From Jannaschia seohaensis (lineage in GTDB: Bacteria > Pseudomonadota > Alphaproteobacteria > Rhodobacterales > Rhodobacteraceae), in the NCBI RefSeq assembly GCF_900116765.1, contig NZ_UETC01000001.1, positions 744,001 through 808,000 on the forward strand: 64,000 nucleotides of DNA. The letters are read 5' to 3'. Position numbers and translations under genes: made by a program. The notes below the pieces were generated by a model. The model saw only the letters and a program-made list of their open reading frames with translations. It searched no databases and was not told where the DNA came from. Shown here piece by piece: positions 24,605-32,123 of this stretch (position 1 is the stretch's first letter; every line of letters starts with the position of its first letter).

Positions 24605-25723
24605 TTAGCGCACGACGAACTCGGCGTGGAGTGCCCCTGCCGCTTTGATGCTCTTGAGAATGTCGATCATGTCGCGGGCCGAGACGCCCAGGGCGTTGAG
24701 GCCGGCAATCACATCCGAGAGCGAGGTGCCCCCCTCAACCAGGGCCAAGGCCGGGCCCGGTTCTTCGTCCAGGCCGACGGCGGTCCGGGGGACGATCACC
24801 GTCTGGCCATCGGAGAAGGGGTTGGGCTGACTGACCAGTGGCGCCTCTTGCACGCGCAAGGTCAGGTTGTTCTGGGAGACAGCGACCTCGGAAATGCGCA
24901 CATCCCGCCCCATCACGATCGTGCCGGAGGCCTGATCGACGACCACGCGCGCGCGATGCTCGGGTTCGACGGCGATGTTCTCGATGTTGCTGATGAGATG
25001 CGCTGGGGAATGCGCCTTGCCGGAGTCCAGGTCCAGCAGGACCGTGCCGGCATCGAGCATGCGCGCATGGCTGCCACCGAGCGCGTCGTTAATCGCCCGC
25101 TCGACCCGTGCGGCGGTGGTGAAGTCCGGCTCCCGCAGGGCGAGCCGGATCTGCGTGAGTTGGCTGAAATCGAAATCGACCTCTCGTTCTACCCGCGCGC
25201 CGGAGGGGATGACCCCTGCAGTCGGCACCCCTTGGACCAATTCCGCCGCCTCGCCGCGCACGGCTACGCCGGCAGCGATGATTGTGCCTTGGGCCACGGC
25301 ATAGACATCGCCGTCGGCAGCCGTCAGGGGCGTCATGACCAGTGTGCCGCCAAGCAGGCTGTCGGCGTCGCCGATCGCCGAGACGGTGATGTCGATCCGG
25401 CCGCCCGCCCGCGCGAATGGCGGCAGCGTGGCCGTCACGATGACCGAGGCAACGTTGCGTGGCCGGAATTGCTCTCCGTCGACATTGACGCCGAGCCGTT
25501 CCAGAATGTTGGTCATGATTTCTTCAGTGTAGGGTGCGTTGCGCAGGCCGTCACCGGTGCCATCGAGGCCCACGACCAGGCCGTAGCCGACCAGATCGTT
25601 GCCGCGTACGCCGTCGAACTCCACCAGGTCCTTGATCCGCACCGATTGCGCGACTGCGGAAGACGCGAATCCGAGCGCGAGGATCAGAGCAAAGACCCAG
25701 CGAAAGCGCGCCCTCACAGTCAT
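24605..25723 (-). CDS. flgI: Flagellar P-ring protein FlgI
   Basis: 372 aa with a signal peptide (…LGFASSAVAQ, about 26 aa), as expected for a periplasmic ring protein. Hallmarks: VRIKDLVEFDGVRGNDLVGYGLVVGLDGTGD at 28-58 in pieces (RGNDLVGYGLVVGL is near-invariant), MTNILERLGV, ASVIVTATLPPFARAG, DITVSAIGDADSL-GGTLVMTPL, and C-terminal SLSDVIAGLNALGVSARDMIDILKSIKAAGALHAEF. Builds the ring around the flagellar rod in the peptidoglycan layer. The start overlaps the flgL stop by four bases. Last gene of the visible flagellar run. Confidence 0.97.
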   Translation of the reverse strand: MTVRARFRWVFALILALGFASSAVAQSVRIKDLVEFDGVRGNDLVGYGLVVGLDGTGDGLRNAPYTEEIMTNILERLGVNVDGEQFRPRNVASVIVTATLPPFARAGGRIDITVSAIGDADSLLGGTLVMTPLTAADGDVYAVAQGTIIAAGVAVRGEAAELVQGVPTAGVIPSGARVEREVDFDFSQLTQIRLALREPDFTTAARVERAINDALGGSHARMLDAGTVLLDLDSGKAHSPAHLISNIENIAVEPEHRARVVVDQASGTIVMGRDVRISEVAVSQNNLTLRVQEAPLVSQPNPFSDGQTVIVPRTAVGLDEEPGPALALVEGGTSLSDVIAGLNALGVSARDMIDILKSIKAAGALHAEFVVR

Positions 25724-26706
25724 AGGTAATCCGTCAATCGAAGCTGAGCACGCCGGGCGGTGATCGCGTAGAGGGATTCGAGGCGCGCCATCTCGTTCTG
25801 GAGTGCGGATGCGGCCTCGAAGCGGTCGATGCCGATCGTCTCGCCTAGCGCGATCTCGGTCTCGGAGCGGCGGTCGTCGAGTGAGCTGGCCATGTCGCTC
25901 ACCCGCTCCTCCACGGCGCCGATCCGGCCGCGGAGGTCGGGCAACGCGGCCGTTGCTGAAAGCATGCGGCTTTGGATGTCGATTGCGGCGGTCGATCCGG
26001 GGGCAAGCGCGAAGCCGCGGTCGTCGAGACCGGCTGCCAGCGCAGCCTGCTTCACCGCTTGGATCAATTCGGAACTGCCCGCATCGACTTCGAAAGAGAC
26101 GGTGCGGCCGTCGCCCACCGGGAAGACGACCGGTTCGTTTGCGCCGATCGTCAGGCGGGTCGTCTCGAACGGGCCGCCCGGGGCGAAATACGCATCGACA
26201 TCGGCCGCATAGGTTTCGTAATCCACGGCACCGGCGGCCAAGCCACGAACATCCGAAAGCACGGCATCGATATCCTGGATCGGGTGATCCCCCGCACCGT
26301 TGCCGAAGAGCGCCCGGTCGTTCGCCGTCCCGTTCAGGAAGGCGGCGATGTCACGCAAGGCGCCTTCGGCCACGTCCGGCACGATCCCTGGGGTGGATGC
26401 TGAGAAGAGGCCGGTCGCGAGGCCTTGTGCGAGATCCGCCAGAGAGGTCTCCACGCCCGCGAGCGAAAGCTGCAAGCCCTCGCCCCAGGTCTCCGCGCGC
26501 GACAGGCTGATCTTCATCGCGTCGAGATGGGCCATCTGATGCGTCAAGCGCGACACCTCGGAGAAGTCGCTGCGCAGCGCCCGTCCAAGGTCTGAACTCC
26601 GGCCCGATGCGACCTCTTGTGACAGGATGTCCACCCGGTCGCGTGTGTCGCGGGTGATGTCGTTAGGGCCGAGGAGAGGCCGGGCCAGGCCGATTTCAGG
26701 TCGCAT
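25720..26706 (-). CDS. flgL: Flagellar hook-filament junction protein FlgL
   Basis: 328 aa. Helical N- and C-termini flank a variable middle, as in flagellin-like junction proteins. The C-terminus (DRFEAASALQNEMARLESLYAIT, RLTDYL) resembles the L-Q-x-x-x-x-x-L-E-x-x-Y-x-x-x-[AS] pattern of FlgL. Encoded between flgK (1-bp gap) and flgI (4-bp overlap), the usual position. HAP3 links the hook to the filament. Low overall conservation is normal for this family. Confidence 0.88.
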   Translation of the reverse strand: MRPEIGLARPLLGPNDITRDTRDRVDILSQEVASGRSSDLGRALRSDFSEVSRLTHQMAHLDAMKISLSRAETWGEGLQLSLAGVETSLADLAQGLATGLFSASTPGIVPDVAEGALRDIAAFLNGTANDRALFGNGAGDHPIQDIDAVLSDVRGLAAGAVDYETYAADVDAYFAPGGPFETTRLTIGANEPVVFPVGDGRTVSFEVDAGSSELIQAVKQAALAAGLDDRGFALAPGSTAAIDIQSRMLSATAALPDLRGRIGAVEERVSDMASSLDDRRSETEIALGETIGIDRFEAASALQNEMARLESLYAITARRAQLRLTDYL

Positions 26707-26707
26707 C

Positions 26708-28129
26708 TCAGATCTCCGTGATTCGATCCATCATCTGACCGACCGCTTGGATCAGCCGCGCATTGGCCGCATAGGCCTGCTCCACCTGCAAAAGGCGTTG
26801 CATTTCGGTATCGATGTCGACGGCAGCCCCGTCCCGCAGCGCGACGAGCCGGTCAGTCGCAACGCGGGTCGACTCGACGGCATCGTCCGCCCTGAGTCTT
26901 TCCAACGCGATGGCGGAGCGGAGACGGCCGCCCAGGCCCGACAGATCCGTGGGCGCATCGCCCAGAACCGCAGAGGCCGGCACGCGTCGCGCGGCCATCG
27001 CGTCGGAGAAGCGCAGCAGCTGCGCATTGGATGTCACCGGCTCGCCCGGATTGCTGCCCAGGCCTTGGCGTAGTCGTTCCGGCCCATCGGTCGCGATCAG
27101 ATCGTTGAGACTTAGTCGTCCGGCGAGGCCCGGGACCGGCGCGGCGCCGACCGTTGCGCCCGCATCGGTGAAGAGGCCGGGCTCGCCTGCGGCGAGGCTC
27201 GGGTCTGTGGTCGCCTCCTGAAAGCGCGTGGCGAGGTCTTGGGCGAAGGCGTCGAGGCGCGCCATGGCCTGAGGCGCCGCCTCGTCTCGCAGGGTGAAGA
27301 GCGCACCCAGCGTGCCACCTGCCAGCCCGTCGCCGGGCTGGCCCGTTCCGAGGTCCAGACCCTTTACGGACAGGCCAGAAAGATCGGCAGGGTAGGTGAA
27401 ACCCGGCTCGATGGCCGGGCGGGCCGTGAAATCGACCTCTGCGGCAGAGCTATCGACCAGGATGACCCCGCCTTTCGAGATGAGTGCGATGGCCCCATTG
27501 TCCCGCTGCATCTGGCGGACCGGGACCGTCTCGGCGATGTGGTCGACCAGAACGGCGCGTCGATCCTCCAGGTCAGACGGATCTTGCCCCAGCGCCTCCA
27601 TCCGCCGGATATCCACGTTCAAGTGCGCGACTTGGGAGAGGTCGGAATTGAGCTGCGCGACCGTGCTCGCGATGTCGTCTTCCGCCTTTTGGCGCGCCTG
27701 CGTCACGCTTTCGGCGAGCCCGGTGATCCCATCGACCAAATTGGCCGCTGCATCCGCCGCCGCGATCAGGGTCGTGGGCGCGGTCGGGTCGGAGGCCGCG
27801 ACGGTCATCGCGGCGTCCAGTTTGGCCAGCAGAGATTGCAGGCTGCCGGTCTGATCCGGGTCGCCGATCAATTCGTCGAGATTGGCCGCGAAGCCCTGAG
27901 CGACAGACGCCTTGGCCGTGTCGCTGCTGGCGTCGCGGCGCATCTGCTGCAGGCCGAGATCGATTCCGCGAACGACGCCAACGGAGCGGACGGTGCCATC
28001 GGAGCTGAGCTCCCGCCGGGCATAGCCCGGCACGTCGGCCGAAGCGACGTTGCTGGACAGAACCGCGGCGCGCTTGCTCTGCAGGGTGAGGCCGGCGATG
28101 GCCATGTTGAGGGATGCGGTCAGGCTCAT
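26708..28129 (-). CDS. flgK: Flagellar hook-associated protein FlgK (HAP1)
   Basis: 473 aa. N-terminal rod-type motif SLTASLNMAIAGLTLQ...VLSSNVASADVPGYARRE (about 2-40), then the long helical D1 region, and a C-terminal helix ending LLQVEQAYAANARLIQAVGQMMDRI, the normal HAP1 ending. Joins hook and filament after export by the flagellar type III system. It lies 21 bp downstream of flgE and one base before flgL. Confidence 0.94.
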   Translation of the reverse strand: MSLTASLNMAIAGLTLQSKRAAVLSSNVASADVPGYARRELSSDGTVRSVGVVRGIDLGLQQMRRDASSDTAKASVAQGFAANLDELIGDPDQTGSLQSLLAKLDAAMTVAASDPTAPTTLIAAADAAANLVDGITGLAESVTQARQKAEDDIASTVAQLNSDLSQVAHLNVDIRRMEALGQDPSDLEDRRAVLVDHIAETVPVRQMQRDNGAIALISKGGVILVDSSAAEVDFTARPAIEPGFTYPADLSGLSVKGLDLGTGQPGDGLAGGTLGALFTLRDEAAPQAMARLDAFAQDLATRFQEATTDPSLAAGEPGLFTDAGATVGAAPVPGLAGRLSLNDLIATDGPERLRQGLGSNPGEPVTSNAQLLRFSDAMAARRVPASAVLGDAPTDLSGLGGRLRSAIALERLRADDAVESTRVATDRLVALRDGAAVDIDTEMQRLLQVEQAYAANARLIQAVGQMMDRITEI

Positions 28130-28150
28130 TCCGGCCTCCTATGGCGCGCG

Positions 28151-29479
28151 TCAGCGCTTGATATTGGTGGTCTCCTGCCACATCTCGTCGACGGTCTGGA
28201 TGACCTTCGCGTTCGAGTTGTAGGCGCGCTGCGTCTGAATGAGCTGCGTCAGTTCCTGCGCCACATCGACGGCGCTTTCCTCGCGCGTGAAGGAGGCCAT
28301 GTCGCCGACGGGGCCGGATCCTGCATCCCAGAGGTAGAACCTGCCGCTTTCGTCGGAGACCTGGAATGTCTGGTTCGACAGCGCCTCCAGCCCGTTCAGG
28401 TTGCGCACATCCGCGACCGGGATCTGATAGAGCCGCTTGGAGAAACCATTGTCGTAACTTGCAATCAGGTTCCCGCCCTCATCGACTTCGACCCCTGCGA
28501 GATTGCCGACAGGTGAGCCGTTCTTGGTGACGGCCAGCGGGGCGAAGGTGTCTGAGAGCTGTGTCAGCGGGCCAGGCACGCCGATTTGCCCGATCTGAAG
28601 GCTGATCGGCAGGCCGGCACCGGTGGTATTCGCCTCGTCGATGGCTACGATCTGGATCGACCCGGTTGCCGGATCGTAGGTCGAGGAAGCGGGATTGGCG
28701 GGGCCGGTCGTCCCGTCCGCAATGGCAAGCAGGTTGCCTGCATTGGTCGGGGTCACATCGAAGTCGATCGTATAGGCTGCGACGACCGCGTTCGTCTGGG
28801 CGCCGTCGGTAATAACGAGTTCCCAGCGATAGGGGTTGGCCGCGTCGCTGGCATTGGTGAAGGTCATGGTCAGGTCCTGCGACTGTCCGAAACTGTCGAA
28901 ATATTCGACGGTCAAGGCACGCTCGTCGCCTGCCGTATCGGTCGCGGGCAAGTTGAGGCCCAGTGTGATCTCGCTGGTCGCATTCGCTTCGAGCGAACTG
29001 CTGTCGATGATGACCGGCTCAAGGTCGGCCACGCTGTCGCGGGCCTTGACGCCGATCTCGCCGTTCTCGTCCGCGGCCCAGCCGAGCAGCACGAGCCCGC
29101 TATCGGTGCGTAGAACGCCGTTGGCATCGGGTCGGAACGACCCTGTCGTCGTCAGCTGGAGCGGCAGCGTGCCGTCCTGACCGATGGAGGTGAAGGGGGT
29201 GACCGGCAGCATACCGCGACCGCTGATGGCAAGGTCGGTCGAGTTGTTGGTGGAGATGAGCGTGCCCCTTTGATCGACCTCCCGCCCCGTGGTCACCCGC
29301 ACGCCGCCTGCGGCGTATCGGCCGGGCGTCTGCTCCATCACGAGGGCTTGGAAATCCGCCGTCGCGCGTTTGTAGCCATAGGTGGCCGAATTCGCGATGT
29401 TGTCGGAAATCGTGCCCAGCTTGCTCGCGTTCACGCTGAGACCGGCCACACCCGCGCTGAGAGAAGAGGAGATCGTCAT
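28151..29479 (-). CDS. flgE: Flagellar hook protein FlgE
   Basis: 442 aa from the ATG preceded by AAAGGG. N-terminus MTISSSLSAGVAGLSVNASKLGTISDNIANSATYGYK matches the flagellar rod/hook motif (SGL-x-A...NI-A-N-x-x-T-x-G-[FY]-K, about 5-38); C-terminus SAVDVAQELTQLIQTQRAYNSNAKVIQTVDEM is the FlgE/FlgG C-terminal domain. The 442-aa size and FlaE-like middle (LTVEYFDSFGQSQDLTMTF) indicate hook rather than rod. The in-frame upstream extension to 29659 is Arg-rich and unlike any FlgE, so it is not used. First gene of flgE-flgK-flgL-flgI. Confidence 0.95.
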   Translation of the reverse strand: MTISSSLSAGVAGLSVNASKLGTISDNIANSATYGYKRATADFQALVMEQTPGRYAAGGVRVTTGREVDQRGTLISTNNSTDLAISGRGMLPVTPFTSIGQDGTLPLQLTTTGSFRPDANGVLRTDSGLVLLGWAADENGEIGVKARDSVADLEPVIIDSSSLEANATSEITLGLNLPATDTAGDERALTVEYFDSFGQSQDLTMTFTNASDAANPYRWELVITDGAQTNAVVAAYTIDFDVTPTNAGNLLAIADGTTGPANPASSTYDPATGSIQIVAIDEANTTGAGLPISLQIGQIGVPGPLTQLSDTFAPLAVTKNGSPVGNLAGVEVDEGGNLIASYDNGFSKRLYQIPVADVRNLNGLEALSNQTFQVSDESGRFYLWDAGSGPVGDMASFTREESAVDVAQELTQLIQTQRAYNSNAKVIQTVDEMWQETTNIKR

Positions 29480-29558
29480 TCGAGGCCCTTTCGCCGCTTC
29501 GCCATCCGGGCGCTTCGCCCGACTCGGGATGACCCTAAGGCGAGGTCGTTGATCGCGC

Positions 29559-29595
29559 GTTAACGCCCGTGATCTTTCAGAGGCAGGGTTAACGC
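29559..29595. promoter_or_regulatory. Paired GTTAACGC sites upstream of flgE
   Basis: The octamer GTTAACGC occurs at 29559-29566 and 29588-29595, 29 bp apart, in the 201-bp gap between flgE and motB and 80-116 bp before the flgE ATG. TTAA-type half-sites are used by the cell-cycle/flagellar regulator CtrA in alphaproteobacteria, but the usual 7-bp spacing is not present, so this is only a candidate regulatory site. Confidence 0.3.
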
Positions 29596-29680
29596 GGCTT
29601 CGTCTCTCAGGGCGCAGCATGCCGCGGCAGCCCCATGGGGCTGTTCTCGATCCTGGCAACGGGCGGACCGCGGTGGGGCG

Positions 29681-30481
29681 TCAGCGCACGGCGCTCGATC
29701 GAAGCAATACGATTTCGACCCGGTTGTTGCGTTCGGCCAAGGGGTTGGGCACGGCGGGGCGGCGGTCGGCATGGCCGGTGACGCGGACAACGCGGGCCTC
29801 GTCCAAGGCAAGATCGATCAATGCCAGGCGCAGGGCCAGCCCCCGCTCCGCCGAGCGGTCCCAGGCGCGCTTGTCGCGCGTGACGATCGGCTCGGCCGCA
29901 GTGAAGGCCGACAGGGCCAGACCATTCGGCTCCGCGCGAAGCAGCGGCGCGATGTCTTCAAGCAGGCCCATCAACACCGCCGTCGGGGTGGATCCGTCGA
30001 AGAGTGGACTGTCCGGCAGGTCGAAAAGCTCGACCACGAGCCCCTCGTCCGTCAGCCGCACGGAGACGTGGCGCAGTTCCTCCCGGTCGAGCAAGCTTTC
30101 GCCGCCTTGGCCGAGCACGGCCGCCGCGATCGCCTCCATCCGGCCCTCCTCCTCGGAGGAGCCGTGGGTCTCGGAGGGGGTGATGCCGCCGCGTCCAGTC
30201 AGCACCTGGGTGGTGTCGGCGCTGATCGTGTTGCCGCCCAGCGCCCCGTCGCCGCCACCGGAGACGCGGCTGAGCGCGACGGTGGGTGTGAAGTAGTCGG
30301 CCAAGCCCCGCCGCTGCATTTCGGTCGTGGCGTTGAGCAGCCACATCAGCATGAAGAAGGCCATCATCGCGGTCACGAAATCCGCATAGGCGACCTTCCA
30401 TGCGCCGCCGTGATGGTGCGCGCGGCCGCCCGTCACCCTGGGCCGCTTGATGATGATGGGGCGCTGGTTGTCGTCGGCCAT
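29681..30481 (-). CDS. motB: Flagellar motor stator protein MotB
   Basis: 266 aa. N-terminal HHHGGAWKVAYADFVTAMMAFFMLMWLL (about 22-49) contains the plug region and the single transmembrane helix with the essential proton-binding Asp (about 34). Residues about 140-262 are an OmpA/MotB peptidoglycan-binding domain ending RVTGHADRRPAVPNPLAERNNRVEIVLL, the expected [ST]-G-H-[ATG]-D...N-x-x-L-S/A-x-x-R-A/N pattern. MotA is not in the window. It lies upstream of flgE in the same direction with a 201-bp gap. Confidence 0.93.
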   Translation of the reverse strand: MADDNQRPIIIKRPRVTGGRAHHHGGAWKVAYADFVTAMMAFFMLMWLLNATTEMQRRGLADYFTPTVALSRVSGGGDGALGGNTISADTTQVLTGRGGITPSETHGSSEEEGRMEAIAAAVLGQGGESLLDREELRHVSVRLTDEGLVVELFDLPDSPLFDGSTPTAVLMGLLEDIAPLLRAEPNGLALSAFTAAEPIVTRDKRAWDRSAERGLALRLALIDLALDEARVVRVTGHADRRPAVPNPLAERNNRVEIVLLRSSAVR

Positions 30482-30517
30482 GGCGCGAGATTTAGCGTGC
30501 CAGGAATGAACAAACCG

Positions 30518-31066
30518 TTAGGGCGCGACCCAGCGCCCGGTCAGGTCAGGCCCGTCGAACACCGCCCGACGGTGCGGATCATGGGCGAGCGAGACGGCGT
30601 CCATGCGCGTGACCTCTCCTGGCAAGGCGGCGAATCGGGCGATGTCGGGGGTGCGGCGCAGATCCTCCGGTTCGGAAAGCGGTGTGCCGGGTGCCGGGTC
30701 GGTCCCGTAGTTGAGCCGGGCGGCCTCGGGCACCTTTGCCCAGCGGTCCTCGGGGGCGAACGCGATTTCGAACTGGACCGAGAGGCGCAACTGTTCCTGC
30801 GTATCCGGATCCCAGAACAGCAGCGCGCCGCGCGGGTCGCGCCGCAGGGCCGCGATCTTGGCGGTACGCGGGTCGGTATGGATCTCGACGATTCGCGCGG
30901 CGGCGGAGGCGCGTCGCAGGCCGACCATGCGCGCTTCCGCCCCGTCGGCTCCGCTGGTCGCAAGGGCGACAAAGCGGAACGGGTCGCGCGGCTCGGCCGC
31001 GCCCCGGGCGAGGCGCATCCAGAGATGGGCGCGCAGGCGTTCGAGTTCTGTCCAGGGGTCACTCAT
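30518..31066 (-). CDS. Pyridoxamine 5'-phosphate oxidase-like flavoprotein
   Basis: 182 aa. Contains the PNPOx split-barrel pattern: FVALATSGADGAEARMVGLR (about 32-51), EIHTDPRTAKIAALRRDPRGALLFWDPD (about 60-92) and RLSVQFEIAFAPEDRWAKVPEAARLNYG. The S-R-x-x-x-x-R segment of true PdxH is not seen, so a vitamin B6 role is uncertain; FMN or F420 binding of a general kind is more likely. It overlaps the 3' end of the lipocalin-like gene by 8 bp, so it is probably the last gene of that ABC exporter operon. Confidence 0.8.
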   Translation of the reverse strand: MSDPWTELERLRAHLWMRLARGAAEPRDPFRFVALATSGADGAEARMVGLRRASAAARIVEIHTDPRTAKIAALRRDPRGALLFWDPDTQEQLRLSVQFEIAFAPEDRWAKVPEAARLNYGTDPAPGTPLSEPEDLRRTPDIARFAALPGEVTRMDAVSLAHDPHRRAVFDGPDLTGRWVAP

Positions 31067-32123
31067 AGCCGGTCATCTCCAGATATCCCTCGGCCGCGTG
31101 GCTTCCGACCGCCGTCACCGGGCCTTCCCAATAGGGGAAAAGGGTCGATTGCCAACTGTCCGGGTTGACGGCGGTAACCTCCAGATCGACGCCCCGGTCG
31201 GGCAGGCGCAGGCGCCACCGGGTCGGCACCTCGCGCCCAGCGACGGGGCTGGTGGCCAGGGGCTCCAACTCCAGCACGCCATTGGGATAGGGCGTCAGGG
31301 TCCCGTCCGGTTCGATCCAGGCGGCATAGGAATAAGGACTGCCGCCGCGCATTTGCGAGGCCATCAGCCGGTGCCCGTCCTCCAGATGCAGCGAGAACCA
31401 GTCCCAGCCCTCCTGGTCGTCCTCCAGCGGCTGGGACGACCATTCCCGGTCGAGCCAGCCGCGCCCTGTCACCTCGACCGGGCCAGAGGGCAGGTCGAGC
31501 GTACCCGCGACCTCGTAGAACGGTTGCGAGTAGTAGTAGCTGGCCTGGCCCGAGGTGGATTTGACGCTGAACCCGTCCTCCCCGTGGAAGACCAGTGGAC
31601 CGGTCGCCGTGAAGGACAGGTCATAGCCGGCCTCCGCCGTCGCCGCGCGCAGGGAGAGCGTATCGAGATCCGGTCCCGCCAGCACCCAGTCGTCGATCCA
31701 GGCCTCGAACGGAGCGGGCACGACGCCCGCCTGCCCGATCCCGCCCCGCGCCAGCTTCTCGCCGGTGTAATGGGCGTCCGGGGTGGTGACGCCGAGATGG
31801 CCCATCCAGATCTGCGGTCCCTCGGCGGCCAGCGCCGAGCGGAACAGCGTCCACTGGATGCCGTAGCGCGTGCCCTCGGCGTCCTGCAGGGACGCCGTCA
31901 GATACCACCACTCGATGCGATAGTCGGGATGGGCGCCGTGATCGGCGGGGAAGGTGAAGACCGGATCGGGTGTGGGCAGCGCGAATCCCTCTCCGCCCTG
32001 TCCGAGCCCGGCAAAGCCCTGGGCGGGCGCCGGGACCGGCAGCAGCGCCAGGAAGGCCGTGAGCCCCAGCAGCATCGGCTGGAGCCCGCGGGCCAGACGG
32101 GCCGGAATGCGGTCATCTCTCAT
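31059..32123 (-). CDS. Lipocalin-like hydrolase (CrtC/AttH family)
   Basis: 354 aa. Signal peptide or N-terminal anchor (about 12-35, ...LPVPAPAQG). Typical motifs: FPADHGAHPDYRIEWWYLTA (about 58-77; H-P-[ED]-[YF]-x-x-E-W-W-Y-x-T), ASYYYSQPFYEVAGTL, GRGWLDREWSSQPL (about 215-228; G-x-x-W-[ML]-D-[HR]-[EQ]-[WF]) and GWDWFSLHLEDG. These belong to the CrtC/AttH/lipocalin-like family (carotenoid 1,2-hydratase and related extracytoplasmic proteins). The start overlaps the permease stop by 11 bp. With the ABC genes it matches the layout of Agrobacterium attEFGH, so a periplasmic lipid-type substrate is likely. Confidence 0.88.
   Translation of the reverse strand: MRDDRIPARLARGLQPMLLGLTAFLALLPVPAPAQGFAGLGQGGEGFALPTPDPVFTFPADHGAHPDYRIEWWYLTASLQDAEGTRYGIQWTLFRSALAAEGPQIWMGHLGVTTPDAHYTGEKLARGGIGQAGVVPAPFEAWIDDWVLAGPDLDTLSLRAATAEAGYDLSFTATGPLVFHGEDGFSVKSTSGQASYYYSQPFYEVAGTLDLPSGPVEVTGRGWLDREWSSQPLEDDQEGWDWFSLHLEDGHRLMASQMRGGSPYSYAAWIEPDGTLTPYPNGVLELEPLATSPVAGREVPTRWRLRLPDRGVDLEVTAVNPDSWQSTLFPYWEGPVTAVGSHAAEGYLEMTGYE

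Noticed and set aside
24165-24608. 147-aa plus-strand open frame between the S49 peptidase and flgI genes
   Set aside because: Low-complexity Arg/Gly-rich product with no motif, and it translates through the poly-G tract; no ribosome site.
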